Assembly: GCF_022965805.1 (NCBI RefSeq)
Contig: NC_133116.1
Span: 2,232,001-2,296,000 of the forward strand
DNA length: 64,000 nt
Direction: 5' to 3'
DNA from: Primulina eburnea
Taxonomy: Eukaryota; Streptophyta; Magnoliopsida; Lamiales; Gesneriaceae
Below, piece by piece: positions 22,971 to 34,580 of the stretch (the first letter of the stretch is position 1; every line of letters starts with the position of its first letter). Made by a program: the position numbers and the translations under genes. The notes beneath the pieces are model-generated. The model saw only the letters and a list, made by a program, of their open reading frames with translations, searched no databases and was not told where the DNA came from.

Positions 22971-23582
22971 ACACAAAGTGGGTATATTCGGAAAGAAGAT
23001 TAAAACGACATCGTAATTAACGTACCCAACCCACACGCCAACAATGTATAATAAATGAAAACAATTTACGGGAACAAATTATTTGACATGGTTTTCAAGA
23101 TACAAACAAATTAGGGATCTTGCCCCCAATTTGTGTTGAATTGTATGAATTCGATCAACTTTAAGCACCTGCGCTTTAAAAGTCAACTTCGAAGTGGTGA
23201 AGCATACCTATATATGATTAAGCTATGTATCCAACATAATTGTCAGAATTATAATACATCCACTTTTGTATTTAAAAAAATAAAAAATTTCTTTTCTCTT
23301 CTGATTTTCTTAAATATATTTTTATATTTAATAATTTGTTTACTAATATATTTCTATTAAATATTTATTAAATAACATTCAATTATTTTTTGAATAATTT
23401 AAATAAGGAAAAGATAATGAAGCTTATTTTTAATTTTTCAATGATTTTTTAGTTTGTATGAAAATAAACAAACAAGTCTATGTACTTGGATGAAATATTA
23501 TATTACTAGAGCTTCACAGTTTTTTCTTCATGTTCGTAAAAAATTTCAAGTTGGACACTTTTAATATGTCAGAATGTCAAAA

Positions 23583-23730
23583 ACTTGTGTGAGACGGTCT
23601 CACAGGTCATATTTGTGAAAAGGATCTCTTATTTAGGTCATCCATGAAAAAATATTATTTTTTATGCTAAGAGTATTACTTTTTATTGTAAATATGAGTA
23701 GAATTTACCCGTCTCACATGAGACCTACTC
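23583..23730 (+). mobile_element. GAGACGGTCTC-palindrome element, copy 2
   Basis: Forward copy: CTTGTGTGAGACGGTCTCAC at the left and CCCGTCTCACATGAGACCTA at the right. The segment between the last two palindromes of copy 1 is missing, so the right end is fused and shortened. Confidence 0.75.
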
Positions 23731-25094
23731 TATCAAAATTTATTGAAATCTCGATGTATAGCTCGGGAAAATGCAGCATGATACATGTTTCTTCCTTTTA
23801 AAAAACAATTGAAACAGTATTCATCCAAATCAAGAGCAATTATATATGAAATAATAGTAATTTAATATATATAAATTTATATGATGAGCATTCACAGGTA
23901 GACACTTATGTGAACATCAACTAAGATGATATTTACAGTGATGATATTTACTTATTAGATATACAAAACGTCACATCAACGATCCTCGTATATATGTCAA
24001 CGAGGGATGCTCACCAACTAATCTCCTCATATTATCTATATTAGTTAATAATACATCGACTCTTTATAATAACTATCTTGATAATTTAATAGATGCACAA
24101 AAATACTCTTATTCTCTCCAATAAAATGTATTATAACATACGTTTTTAGTAAATTTGAAAATTTAAAAAATAATTTATTAACATAACCAATAACTTACAA
24201 TTTTTCTTTTTTAAAAAACTTGTTAAAAATTTGTGCACGTGAATTATCATATTAGGTGAAGGAAAGTTGTTGGAAAAGAAAAGTACATCCATCTCCTTTG
24301 AAACCAGGTGTGTAATAGTGATTCAAATTCAATCTCATTTTCAACGAAGGGTGTAATAGTAATTTCCTGATTATTAGTTGGACTTCTAATTTTCAACGAG
24401 GAATGTGTCAACAACGTGACCAACTACATAATTTCTTTTTAACACATTGATGCGGAAGAATGAGAAATCAAAAATCAACTTGTTTGTCACGAAATTTGCG
24501 GGCGTGCCAGGCACGTGTTCGTGCCAAATGTGAATTAATCTGACTTCGTTTACCAAGCGTTGCGAATCTCGATTCGACCGTTAGTTATAATTCCTTCGAA
24601 ATGACTCCAAGCTAAACGTGTAATCTGAGAAAAATAAAGAAATTACCGATGGAATCCATAGACAACATCAAACTTAAATATGTCGTTATGAATTTTGATC
24701 AACATTCTACAATAAAGTTGAAGGAATAAGAAAACAGACTGTTTGAAACATGAAAAATAAGCGAACAAATTATGACAGAATTATTCAGAAGTTTGCTGTA
24801 GATTTTTGTGAATTGATTTGTCGGGCCTTTTTCTGATGCTTCCTCTCAGTTTTTGTCACACTCCATGGAGGAGTTTCAACCACGTTCCATGATCACACCA
24901 CGATCCTCCACCTTGGGCAATGGCCGTAACTAGTAGCAACGTCCTTCCGTTGGGCCAACTGCAACAACATTGGGCTTCATCCATTGGACTGTGGCTTGGG
25001 CTTCAAGTGGGCTTCTTGAATTATAATTTTAGGCACAACACAACTATTAAAGAATAATTTAATTTTTGTTAACAATTAAAATATGATAAATATA

Positions 25095-25274
25095 TTTGTC
25101 AAACACAAAAATTTATATGAGATTGTCCCACTAGTCAATTTTGTTATACATATTTTTTATTTGATCTAATCAATTAAAATTTATTATTATTATGCAAAAA
25201 AATTCACTCTATATATAGACAGGGTCAACCCTAACCTGTCTCACGAATAAAAATATATAAGATCATCTCACGAG
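25095..25274 (+). mobile_element. Decayed GAGACGGTCTC-palindrome element abutting a foldback element
   Basis: Weak but ordered matches remain: ATGAGATTGTCCCAC, GGGTCAACCCTAACCTGTCT and GATCATCTCACGAG. The right end stops exactly where the TAGGGATG terminus of the next element begins. Confidence 0.5.
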
Positions 25275-25837
25275 TAGGGATGTCAACTTTTCCCACGGTT
25301 TTGGGGCCACGCGGGAAAAACTCGAAACCGGTACGGGGTTCCTAGATTTTTTCGGGTTTGGGTTTGGGTTCGGAGATTGTTTTAAATCCCCGATATAATT
25401 CGGGACGGGTATGATATTACTATCCCTATCGTCGAAATTCACGAACCCGTCCCGAAAATAATATCAATAATAAAATAATAGTATTATTAATATTCATAAT
25501 ATAATAATATTATTATTTTTTAAAATATTAATAATTTTGTTAGTATTAATATTGATATTGATATTAATATTAATATCATCTCTAATAATAATAGATAATA
25601 ATGAGTTTTGGTTTAAAAAAGTCCTAAATTCGTCATCATTTTACTATATTAATATTTTTGAAACGGGAATGAGGTTGAGGATAAGAAGTTATCCCCGAAA
25701 TTTCGAGTCTGGGATTCCCTGAACCAGAAAAATCCGGGGATTGGGACGGGTATGGGGTGGAGATGGAATTCGGGATGGGATGGGGATGGGGATAGCAAAC
25801 CCGCCCCCGCCCCCGCCCTGGCCCATTGTCGTCCCTA
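25275..25837. mobile_element. GC-biased foldback MITE with TAGGGA termini (possibly hAT-like)
   Basis: The left end reads TAGGGATGTCAAC and the right end, inverted, TAGGGACGACAATGGGCC, so the ends are imperfect terminal inverted repeats. Subterminal regions are rich in GGGACGGGTATGGGG and CCCGCCCCCGCCC type motifs, which can pair, flanking a TA-rich centre with ATATTAATATTAAT runs. Total length is about 563 bp with no coding capacity. Similar G-rich foldback repeats are common in plant genomes. Assignment to hAT rests only on the end sequence, and the flanking 8-mers (CTCACGAG, TTCACTGA) match poorly as target duplications. Confidence 0.55.
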
Positions 25838-26317
25838 TTCACTGAGAGACTCGATCATTTGGCAACATATGTTTGATGGTGATAGTTTCAAGAAATTTTC
25901 GAGCAAGTTGTATTTACTATCTTTGTACAATATTAAAAAAATATTAAATCGCACATGTAAATAAGAGCTTATATAATTTTTTTTAGAAAAAAACAAACAA
26001 ATCCTAAGTCTAAATGGACGAGCAATTGGAAAAAAAATTAAAAATAGCAAAGACGAGAAGAAATATATGTAGCCATATGCTTCTAAACAACGTATTCTTC
26101 TTGATTGAATCTGTTAAAGATTTTCACGCAAATATTGAGTGGCCCCAACGTTACGCTCTATTATTTTCTAACCCAAATATTAATTACCTAGTTTTATTAT
26201 TTCTATTAGCAAGTTGATGTAACTTGTTCTATATTTATATAATCGTTTTTAAAATTAACTAATATCGTACTCGTGTGATACATAAGACGATTTTTATATA
26301 ATTATCTTTGTTGATGG

Positions 26318-26431
26318 GATTTCTATTAAAAAGAATAGAAAAATATATTTAAAAAATAATTTATTATTTTGTTGATTTCTATTAAAAAGAATAGAAAAAT
26401 ATATTTAAAAAATAATTTATTATTTTGTTTA
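26318..26431. repeat. 56-bp tandem duplication
   Basis: GATTTCTATTAAAAAGAATA plus the following AT-rich 36 bases occurs twice head to tail with no visible mismatch, suggesting a recent duplication. Confidence 0.92.
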
Positions 26432-27380
26432 TCAAATTTTTTAAAAACAAAATAAATATTTTTAAAAAATCAAACAATGTCATCATTTATTGGATGAATG
26501 ATATTTGATTAAAACAATTATTTATTTTTTAAAACATTTTAACAAGTGAATTAATTGTATTAAAATGTAATAATTTGGTATAAAAAGTGATTTCTTTAAT
26601 GGTTGACTCAAATAGAATATTTCTTTCACAATATTGACTCGTCTCATATGAATTTTTGTAATAATAAAAATGATGATGATGATAATATCAATTTAATTAC
26701 ATACAATATATCAAAATTCACGATTAGATTTTTCACTAAAAGTCGAAAAATATAATATTATATAAAATTTCTATTTTATTTAATATTTCAAAGAATATGC
26801 AGAACAAAATATATAAAAGTAACACAAAATCCTAAATCATAACTAAAATCAAATAAAATGATATAATCAATATAGACATTTAAATTAGTTTTTTTTTATT
26901 TTCAAAGGAAATGAGATTCAATTTTGAATATTAAAAAGGAAGTCGAAAATGCTTAAAATTTAATTTTGTATTTAATTGATAATATCTACAGCATTAAACG
27001 AATTTTTTTTAGCAAATGTATTTTGACTGGAACTTTTCAAATATAACAAAATCTATGCTTTTATATATTAATAGATATTTTAGAGTCAAATGCAGTAATT
27101 AATTTTATTTTAAAATTGTATATTATTTTGATTATTTAAAACAATAAGATTAAAAAGATAACGTAACATAGAATAATTAATAAATTAACTAGAAATAGGA
27201 ATGTTGATTGTAATTTTGAAATTGTCATGCTTAAGCTTTTATGCATGGCCAAATATTTATAACTTAGTTTTATTAATAAATATGATAATGTAGGGCTTTT
27301 TAACTTCTTAACACTCATTCAAAAATTTGAGAAAGTGTCACGTGCCACTTATATGTCACGTGACTTTTTATATATTTGAT

Positions 27381-27535
27381 GAGTGAGTCTCATGTGAGAC
27401 CGTCTCACGGATCTTAATTTGTGAGACGGGTCAACCCTACTCATATTCACAATAAAAAATAATACTTGTTCATTGATAATCCAAATAAAATATCCGTCTC
27501 ACAAATACGACCCGTGAGACCGTTGCACACATGTT
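27381..27535 (-). mobile_element. GAGACGGTCTC-palindrome element, copy 3
   Basis: Reverse orientation: GTGAGACCGTCTCACGGATC at the left, then GTGAGACGGGTCAACCCTAC and CACAATAAAAAATAATAC, and CGTCTCACAAATACGACCCG at the right. The right palindrome is damaged (CGTTGCAC). Confidence 0.8.
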
Positions 27536-27794
27536 TTTGTCATATTTGATATAGTTATCACACTTCTTCTTTTTTTTTTTTCCGCAGCGAATATTATAAC
27601 AATGTATGTTTCGAATGATATGATTTATCGCAAATATAGAACATAAAAACAAAGTTCCAAAGGATAAGATGTAAATAAAAAATTTAATTCATTAACTTCC
27701 AATTTATAGCATATAGTAAAGTATGATTTATGTTTTTTAACAACAAATTATTTTTATTTATTCGTGTAATTTAAATAATTTTTGGTTATTTGTG

Positions 27795-28030
27795 TAAGAC
27801 CGAATATTTGTAACTTCAACCAAAGCTATAACTGGTGATAAAGACGTCACTCAAATAATTTAAAACAGCTCAAACGTCATTGCTCGATCTTCTATCCATT
27901 AGAGATGATCATTGCACCATAATAATTTATCTCTCAATAATTACATATATTGAAATCAATAGAAATCAAACTCGGGACTTTGACTTTGATACCAATTATA
28001 CAACCGCTTAACAGTGTAACTTAAAATTTT
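27795..28030 (-). mobile_element. Possible LTR-retrotransposon relic (primer-binding-site-like motif)
   Basis: On the minus strand, ATTGGTATCAAAGTCAAAGTC (27982-27996 and neighbours) resembles the TGGTATCAGAGC primer-binding site complementary to initiator methionine tRNA, with a few substitutions. No LTR, gag or pol is recognisable beside it. Tentative. Confidence 0.25.
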
Positions 28031-28770
28031 AAAATCACCTAATAATTTATACATGATAATTCGATCACTTTACTCAACATAAATAATTATTACACCTCAC
28101 CATATTGATTTTCATTAGCATTAGTTCGCAAATTTTAAAAAGTATAATTATTAAATTTAGCATATTATTCTCGTTTTCCAATTTCTTTTCCCCTAAGTCA
28201 GACTCCGGTGATACAGGCCGCCGGCCCACTAGTCTTAAAGTGTTTCGAGGGTGACAGAGTAGGGCCCAATTCTAGAACAAAAATACCTAACCCACACGAC
28301 AAGGAAAAATCTTCTCTCGTTGTTGTATTTATTACTCCCTAGTTTATCTTCTAGAGTTTATTAGGGGATTCTAAAAAATAATAATGGTAAAAAAATTTAA
28401 GATATATTTATTTAATTTTAAAAATAATTTCGTACGTGTAGTATAGCGCGTTTTTTTACAATTAAATATTAATTTTACCAAGTCTATTTCCCAAACTTTC
28501 GCTAATTCCTAACAGAACGATCGTAACACCACAAATTATGTTTTTTCTTTCATGTAAGTACGAAGTTTTATGTGTGATAATTATAACGAACTCAGAATAA
28601 AAAAGTTCGAAATCCAAAAATTCCTGATACAGAAATTATTTTGTTCAATGTTATCCTTGTGGTACCACAAGGATGATCTGATTGTCGTGGGGTCTATATG
28701 TTATGAAATGTATATAATTTTTTTATAATATATATATGTACATAAAAGTTCTAAATTCTAAAAAAAAAAA

Positions 28771-28945
28771 GTAGGTCTCTTGTGAGATGGTCTCACGAAT
28801 TTTATCTGTGAGACGAGTCAATCCTACCGATATTCACAATAAAAAGTAATAATTTTAGCACAAAAATAATAATTATCATGAATGACCCAAATAAGATATT
28901 CGTCTCATAAAATACGATCCGTGAAACCGTCTCACACAAAGTTTT
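28771..28945 (-). mobile_element. GAGACGGTCTC-palindrome element, copy 4
   Basis: Reverse orientation, with the outer GTAGGTCTCTTGTGAGATGG arm, CTGTGAGACGAGTCAATCCT, CACAATAAAAAGTAATAATT, GAATGACCCAAATAAGATAT, and a closing ACCGTCTCACACAAAGTTTT. Confidence 0.8.
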
Positions 28946-29293
28946 TGCAAAAAAAAAATGTTATATGAAGACTATGTCTAGTTAAGGAGTCCAATTGTGG
29001 CTGGTTTTGTTTCAAAGTCTAGCCTGATAATCTCTAGAAGTACTAGTACATATTTAATATTTTAACTCTACTTTAGCAAATGTTACCCCAAACTGCCAAA
29101 CCTTCTAGAAATTAAAAAGAGAAATTAACAAAACTTTATGCTTTTCACACGCGGCTATTAAAATATAATTATTAAATAATAGTAAATATTGCAATGATAT
29201 TCAAGCCATCATTATACCTTTTGTTTACTTTTTTAAAATTCTCTCTCTTTTACAAATGTATTTAAAAAAATGAACACATCAAATTTGCAACAC

Positions 29294-29300
29294 TATATAA
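29294..29300 (+). promoter_or_regulatory. TATA box of the intronless gene
   Basis: TATATAA in the context CACTATATAAACATC lies 67 nt upstream of the ATG at 29367. It is a well-placed plant TATA box giving a short leader of about 35-40 nt. Confidence 0.6.
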
Positions 29301-29366
29301 ACATCAATAATTCCCCATAATTTATAATTTCCTCAGTTGTCGAAACCAAAAGTAATTATCGCTCCC

Positions 29367-30200
29367 ATGGAAACACTTCACGTCGAAAGCATTCATCACG
29401 CACGGGATCGAGAAGATGAGGAGGAAACACTTTCTTTGAGTGATCTTCCATTGCATAGTGATGGTTGGGGACAAGATTTCTCCTCTCAAGAATCAACATC
29501 CTTCTCCTCATCCGAAGACAATCTTTTCGAGTTCTTTAGCCAAGAATACTTCAACCCTTGTCCCCCAGCCGGAATCCCGCCGGAGAACATCATCTTCTGT
29601 GGAAAGCTTATTCCTTACAAACAGCCATATTGTGACAAAAAAAGTTCATTCGAAAATAGGAAACAAGAAGTCCATACAAGTAAAGATCAAGATCGTGGAG
29701 TTTCGAGTTGGAATTTTGGTTCCAGCAATAGTGCTTCTGAAAGATGCATCGACTCCAAGTATGATAAAACGAGAGCGATCCCGTTATCCGGCCTGGTGCA
29801 GAAGAAAGTAAAAGATCGCCATGTTTCTAGCCCATTGCGATATTCACCAAAGAAAGTTAAAGGGTGCGATTTCCCGGTGCAGAAATTTCCTGTAATGGCG
29901 TCCTCGTCGTCTGGGAAAGCTAAGTGGTACTTGTTCTTCTTCGGTACATCGAGAATTTCAAGTGTGATGGAACTAAAGGGTGTGAACAGTAAGCGGAGCC
30001 GCCGGCAGTACCCGCCGCCAGCGGTTAGATTTATGAGCGGAGATAAGGATATCAGCGGCGATAGAGATAGAGGATGGCGGATGGAGGGGCTAGTCGGAGC
30101 CCTGAGTTGCAGGTGGCCACCGCCACGCAGAGACCATGGTGGCAGCTTCGATCGGCCGTCCAGCACTCCAGTGATGGGACACGGCGATCATCATAGTTAG
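29367..30200 (+). CDS. Intronless uncharacterised plant protein
   Basis: Single-exon frame of 277 aa starting METLHVESIHHAR. An in-frame TTG further upstream was not used. Visible features: an acidic, Ser-rich N-terminal third (DREDEEETLSLSDLPLHSD; SSQESTSFSSSEDNLFEFFSQEY), a conserved-looking core NIIFCGKLIPYKQP (about residues 75-90), and a basic, Arg/Pro-rich C-terminus (SKRSRRQYPPPAVRF ... CRWPPPRRD). There is no signal peptide or membrane segment. I recall small families of unstudied plant proteins with the same SLSDLP ... FFEFF ... IIFCGK layout, but no function is known to me. A good TATA box precedes it, and codon use differs clearly from the AT-rich flanks, so it is probably a real gene. 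Confidence 0.75.
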   Translation: METLHVESIHHARDREDEEETLSLSDLPLHSDGWGQDFSSQESTSFSSSEDNLFEFFSQEYFNPCPPAGIPPENIIFCGKLIPYKQPYCDKKSSFENRKQEVHTSKDQDRGVSSWNFGSSNSASERCIDSKYDKTRAIPLSGLVQKKVKDRHVSSPLRYSPKKVKGCDFPVQKFPVMASSSSGKAKWYLFFFGTSRISSVMELKGVNSKRSRRQYPPPAVRFMSGDKDISGDRDRGWRMEGLVGALSCRWPPPRRDHGGSFDRPSSTPVMGHGDHHS

Positions 30201-30851
30201 AACTAATATAGGGTTAAAATATATTTAAATGTATTTTTATATTTTTAAAGAAATATGACATAAGATTTATATTCACTCATTTTAAGTTTATTATATACAA
30301 TTTTATAGATTTTGATTCGTGAGATGAATCAATATTATTCATATTTATAATAAAAAAAAATAATATTTTTGACATAAAAAATGTTGTTTTTTTATGAAAA
30401 ACTCAAAAAGAATATATATCTCATAAAATTGACTTGTGAGCTCGTCATATAAGTTTTGAGTTCAATGTTTATTTAGGATTTCAAATTAATTATGATAAAT
30501 TTCAAATTCAATTAATAATAAATTCAATTGAAATCCATTCATATGCAACTTAAATGTAACTTGAATGTGTTATATAGGTCGTCAGTAAAGTTGCATGTTG
30601 AGGTTTTATGTATATCTGAATATATTTACCTTTATTAAAAAGAGACATTTCTTCTATAAAAAAAAAATACGTTTACCGTACAACATATATGTATTTTGCT
30701 AATTATTATCACTATAAAAATTAATTGATCGTATCTATCATAAATATTAGGCACTAGTCAAAGATTGACTTCTATTCTCTTTCATCACAAGCATTTTCAA
30801 GAAATTGATCGTTGAAGCTTCAAATTCATTTACTCATCCATCAACTCCTGA

Positions 30852-31026
30852 ATGAGTGTGTCTGATCGAGACCGTCTCACTGATCATAATCTGTGAGACG
30901 GGTCAACTCTACCCATATTCACAATAAAAAGTAATATTCTTAGCATAAAAAATAATACTTTTTCATGGGTGACCCAAATAAAATATCCGTCTCACAAATA
31001 CGACCCGTGAGACTGTCTCACACGAG
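30852..31026 (-). mobile_element. GAGACGGTCTC-palindrome element, copy 5
   Basis: Reverse orientation, well preserved: GAGACCGTCTCACTGATC, CTGTGAGACGGGTCAACTCT, CACAATAAAAAGTAATATTC, CATGGGTGACCCAAATAAAA, CGTCTCACAAATACGACCCG and TGAGACTGTCTCACACGAG. Confidence 0.85.
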
Positions 31027-31194
31027 TTTTTTCCCTCATGAATAGATCATTTTAAAATGCCAATTTATTTTAAGTAAAAATTTATTACTATTAATAATAA
31101 AAAAAAATTGTGAGACGATATCACGAGTTAATTGAATGAGACGAAATTGTTTTACTTTCATTCGTAGATAAGCAAATTAAACATTTCACACAAG

Positions 31195-31369
31195 GAGTAG
31201 GTCTCTTGTGAGACGGTCTTGTGACCCTTTATCTATAATACGTGTCAATCCTATCGATATTCACATAAAAAAGTAATATTCTTAACATAAAAAGTAATAT
31301 TTTTTCATGGATGACCCAAATAAGAAATATGTATCATAAAATACGACCAGCGAGACCGTCTCACACAAG
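31195..31369 (-). mobile_element. GAGACGGTCTC-palindrome element, copy 6
   Basis: Reverse orientation, 170 bp after copy 5: GAGTAGGTCTCTTGTGAGAC at the left, CATGGATGACCCAAATAAGA in the middle, and GCGAGACCGTCTCACACAAG at the right. It is more diverged than copy 5, so the pair is unlikely to be a recent tandem duplication. Confidence 0.8.
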
Positions 31370-31916
31370 ACAGTCAGTTATATGACTCGTTCCAAAAAAA
31401 AGTTTAACCTAGAAACAAAATTTTTTAAGTTTGCCCTGGTATAGATGCATGTTTACGTAAATTCAAATAATAATTGAAATCGAAATAATAAAGAAATACA
31501 GCTAATAATGGAAAGCATAAAGAAATAAAATCCACATGCCTACAATCAACATTAACTTCAATCCCATATTCCAATGCACTCAACCACATCACATCTTCAA
31601 AAAGTCAAATAATCCAACGGTCAGAATTGCGCCATCATAATTTCTATCAGTGGAAGTGACTGCATGCTATAACTCTCCACTACCCTCTCTCTCTCTCATT
31701 TTCTCCCCAAAGCTCATACCCACCTTTGAAATTTAACCAAAAACCCTACCAAAAACCAGAGGAAAACACGATCAGACCTCCTTTGGAATGCTAGTTCGAC
31801 GCATTTTACGGATTTTAGCTGTCGTTGGGCAATGAAATGATTTGAATGTAATTATGATGTGAACAATATATGTTCTTTTTATTCTTTTTTTGATTTTTTT
31901 GGGGATTTTGGGAGGG

Positions 31917-34580
31917 ATGTATAAAAATCAGCTGCAGGAGCTGGCGCAGCGGAGCTGCTTTAATCTTCCGGCGTACACAAGCTTTAGGGAAGGTCCTGAT
32001 CACGCGCCGAGGTTCAAGGCGGCTGTTAACTTTAACGGCGAGACGTTTGAGAGCCCTAGTTACTGCTCTACGCTCCGTCAGGCTGAGCACTCCGCTGCTG
32101 AGGTGGCTCTCGATGCCCTCTCCAGCCGTGGCCCTTCAAATTCCCTCGCGGCCAGAATTCTGGTGATTTTATTAGCTTTTGATTGATACATTTTTTGCTT
32201 ATGGGCGGAAAATACATTCTTTTTAACCTCATTTGTAAATTTATGGAAATCTTTAGTGTGGTTTGTTTGGACACGGAATTTAATAGCAAGGAAGGATTGA
32301 TGTAGAATCTCAGTAAGATTAGCGCTTAATTTGAGAATGCCATGTGTTACGATAATTGCTTCTTGTTCCTCTTTCTGTGCTTCGATCTAGCATGCCCATT
32401 TATATTTATTGAGTGACAACTAGATGCTTTGTTTGCCATTTTTACTTTAAAGTCATCTTTATGTTAACTCTGACATTATTTTGGTAATTATTGCACTTGT
32501 TGGAGGTCTGAAGCAGATAACTTATTGTAATACTAGTATTTTACCAGATTCTGTTGGCATGTAGAGCGCCACAATCACTAAACTAAGCTAGACTCAGTGA
32601 GCACAATTCTGTAGAGAATCTTACAAGATAATATGTGATGTATATGGGAGGTGTAATGACTGTGATTGAAGTAGAATGGGTTTGATAGATATTCCAAGAT
32701 GTGTAACCATTGTTGGTGAACTGTGTTGGCCATTGAGCTTATGGTCTCGCATTGCAAATCTGGGCCAACGATCCTAATCTTTACCAAAAGCCTAACAACT
32801 TTAGGGTGTAAAAGAGATATTGACAGAAAACAAGCAAAGATAGGGAGGTTTAAGGAAAAAAATAGTTGAAAGGTAAGAAAAACCACAATAAAATGCACGT
32901 GACTTGGCTGTTACATTCAAACGGCATGCTGAAGTTTTCAGATCAGAATTGCCGTATTATATATGTTAGCGTGTTGCAAAGTCTCCTAATTTATTTTTAT
33001 GCCTTGTTCGTTTCTGAGATGATTTGCAAGCTATAACGTTTGCTAATTTACAGGATGAGACAGGTGTCTATAAGAATCTCTTGCAGGAGGTTTCACAAAG
33101 AGTGGGGGCATCTTTGCCTGCTTATACAACTTTCCGAACCGGCCTGGGCCACCTTCCTGTTTTTACTTGTACTGTAGAGCTGGCTGGAGTCATATTTACA
33201 GGTGAGCCAGCTAAGAACAAGAAGCAAGCGGAAAAGAATGCTGCTATGGCGGCTTGGTTATCTCTTAAATCACGTAAGTGACCTAAATCTACATAAGAAT
33301 GTGGTTTGTCATAAAAGTTCGATCTCTTCTTGAGTGGTATGTCCTATCCATAAAGGGTAAACTTGTAATCCTACAATGAAAGAGTTGTCTGTTTTCAACA
33401 AGAGATGTTGGGAGTTGTCGATTTGACTAAGAGTAGATTAGCCAAGTTCCTCTACTTATATTTTATTTTAATTACTAAAGTTGTGAACTTCTAAGTTCTA
33501 ACATCTCTGACGGTGCTTGTAACATAACGATTTGACTAAGAAATACACAGTCAGTTGTCTTCGAGCTTAAGTTATTTACTTATTTCTCTTATGCTACCAG
33601 TTGTGCAACAATTTGAAACTTCAGCATCAGAGAAGACTCACAAGGACGAGCAGGAGCATGTGACAGCAGCGCGTGCTCTGCAGAAGTATTTAATAATGGC
33701 AAGATTGGAGAAAATATCTTTTCCAATAAAATTCCCCACACCAAATCCAAAACCATCAAGTATGCAGCAGTCTCCGGCCTCGACGTCAAAAATTCTTCCT
33801 TTGATATGCCCTAAAACAGCTCCACGCCACAGGACTTTGACTGCTGCAAGCAACAATTCAATCTGCCAAAAGACTGTGCAGCCAACTCACAGCCAGTTAC
33901 ATATTTCTATCTCGAACGAGAGCATCTCCTCATTGGCAGACAACCTCAAGATCCGACCCCAAAAGTTTCCTGCAGCAGGAGCAGCTCCCTACATTCCTGT
34001 CCGTCATTGCAGCCCACACCATAGAGTTGCACCACCAGTGACAATACGCAATGTAATTCCGGTTTTCTCTGCACCACCGCTTCCTTCTCCACAGTCTTCA
34101 ATGGTAATGAGGCCTCCACCATTGGGCATGGTTCCACCTGTGTGTGTGAGACAGGCTGTTCCAGTATACACTCCTCCTGTTAGAAAGGAGGAGCTAGCCA
34201 AATTACATCCAGTTGTTAAAATAGAGGACCCACGCCTCTTCAAACCCGCAACATCTCTAGCAGATAATCTGCCAATTTCTAGAGCAGCAGTGAGCAAACT
34301 TGAGGAATCAAAGTTCCCCAAAACCCCCCTGGTTCGAGTTGAGGAGCCTCTTGGTTCCAAGTTGTTGCCAATTTGTGAGACACCAGATTCTGAAGTTCCA
34401 GCAGTTCAAACTCATCTACCAGCGGCTGATTTCACGGCTGTTCAGGTTGCATCACCTGTGTCTGAAGTCAACAACGCAACCACCACCTCAATACAATTTG
34501 CTGAAGAGGCTGGGACAAATTTGCAGGACAATCTGCCAGAGTCGGCTGGTGTTGAAAACTTCAGTGAGCTAAAGATATAA
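31917..34580 (+). CDS. DRB2: Double-stranded RNA-binding protein, DRB2/DRB3/DRB5-like (3 exons)
   Basis: Protein with two dsRNA-binding motifs. Plant DRB2-type proteins modulate small-RNA production and translational silencing alongside DCL/DRB1 pathways. Exons 31917-32162, 33054-33273 and 33601-34580 (246+220+980 nt) give 481 aa. Junctions are ATTCTG/GTGATT, TTACAG/GATGAG, AATCAC/GTAAGT and CTACCAG/TTGTG. dsRBM1 (residues 1-70) starts MYKNQLQELAQRSCFNLP and ends with TLRQAEHSAAEVAL. dsRBM2 (87-155) starts VYKNLLQEVSQRVGASLP and ends with KNKKQAEKNAAMAAW, including the Lys-rich helix that contacts RNA. The tail is Pro-rich with repeats (PPVTIRNVIPVFSAPPLP, PPVCVRQAVPVYTPP), as in DRB2. It is longer than I expect for Arabidopsis DRB2, mostly in the tail. 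The true start is the ATG before YKNQ, and the in-frame TTG upstream is untranslated. Which paralogue (2, 3 or 5) is uncertain. Confidence 0.93.

Larger units (their letters stand above)
22975..29290. other. Repeat-rich AT intergenic region
   Basis: About 6.3 kb without a supportable gene. It contains several copies of the GAGACGGTCTC-palindrome element, a GC-biased foldback element (25275-25837), a 56-bp tandem duplication and a possible LTR-retrotransposon primer-binding-site relic. Remaining sequence is over 70% A+T by eye. Confidence 0.6.
30201..31690. other. Intergenic region with clustered palindrome elements
   Basis: Contains two clear copies of the GAGACGGTCTC element (30852-31026, 31195-31369), a scrap between them (about 31110-31145: GTGAGACGATATCACGAG), and a very decayed copy at about 30310-30460. 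No gene is recognisable. A CT-repeat (CCTCTCTCTCTCTC at about 31684) begins the promoter or leader of the next gene. Confidence 0.6.

Noticed and set aside
29687..30166. 159-codon minus-strand frame opposite the intronless gene
   Set aside because: The plus-strand frame has the TATA box, a good start and better composition. The antisense frame is a shadow of a GC-rich 3' end.
33638..34360. Minus-strand frames opposite the last DRB exon
   Set aside because: They are antisense shadows of the Pro-rich DRB coding sequence.
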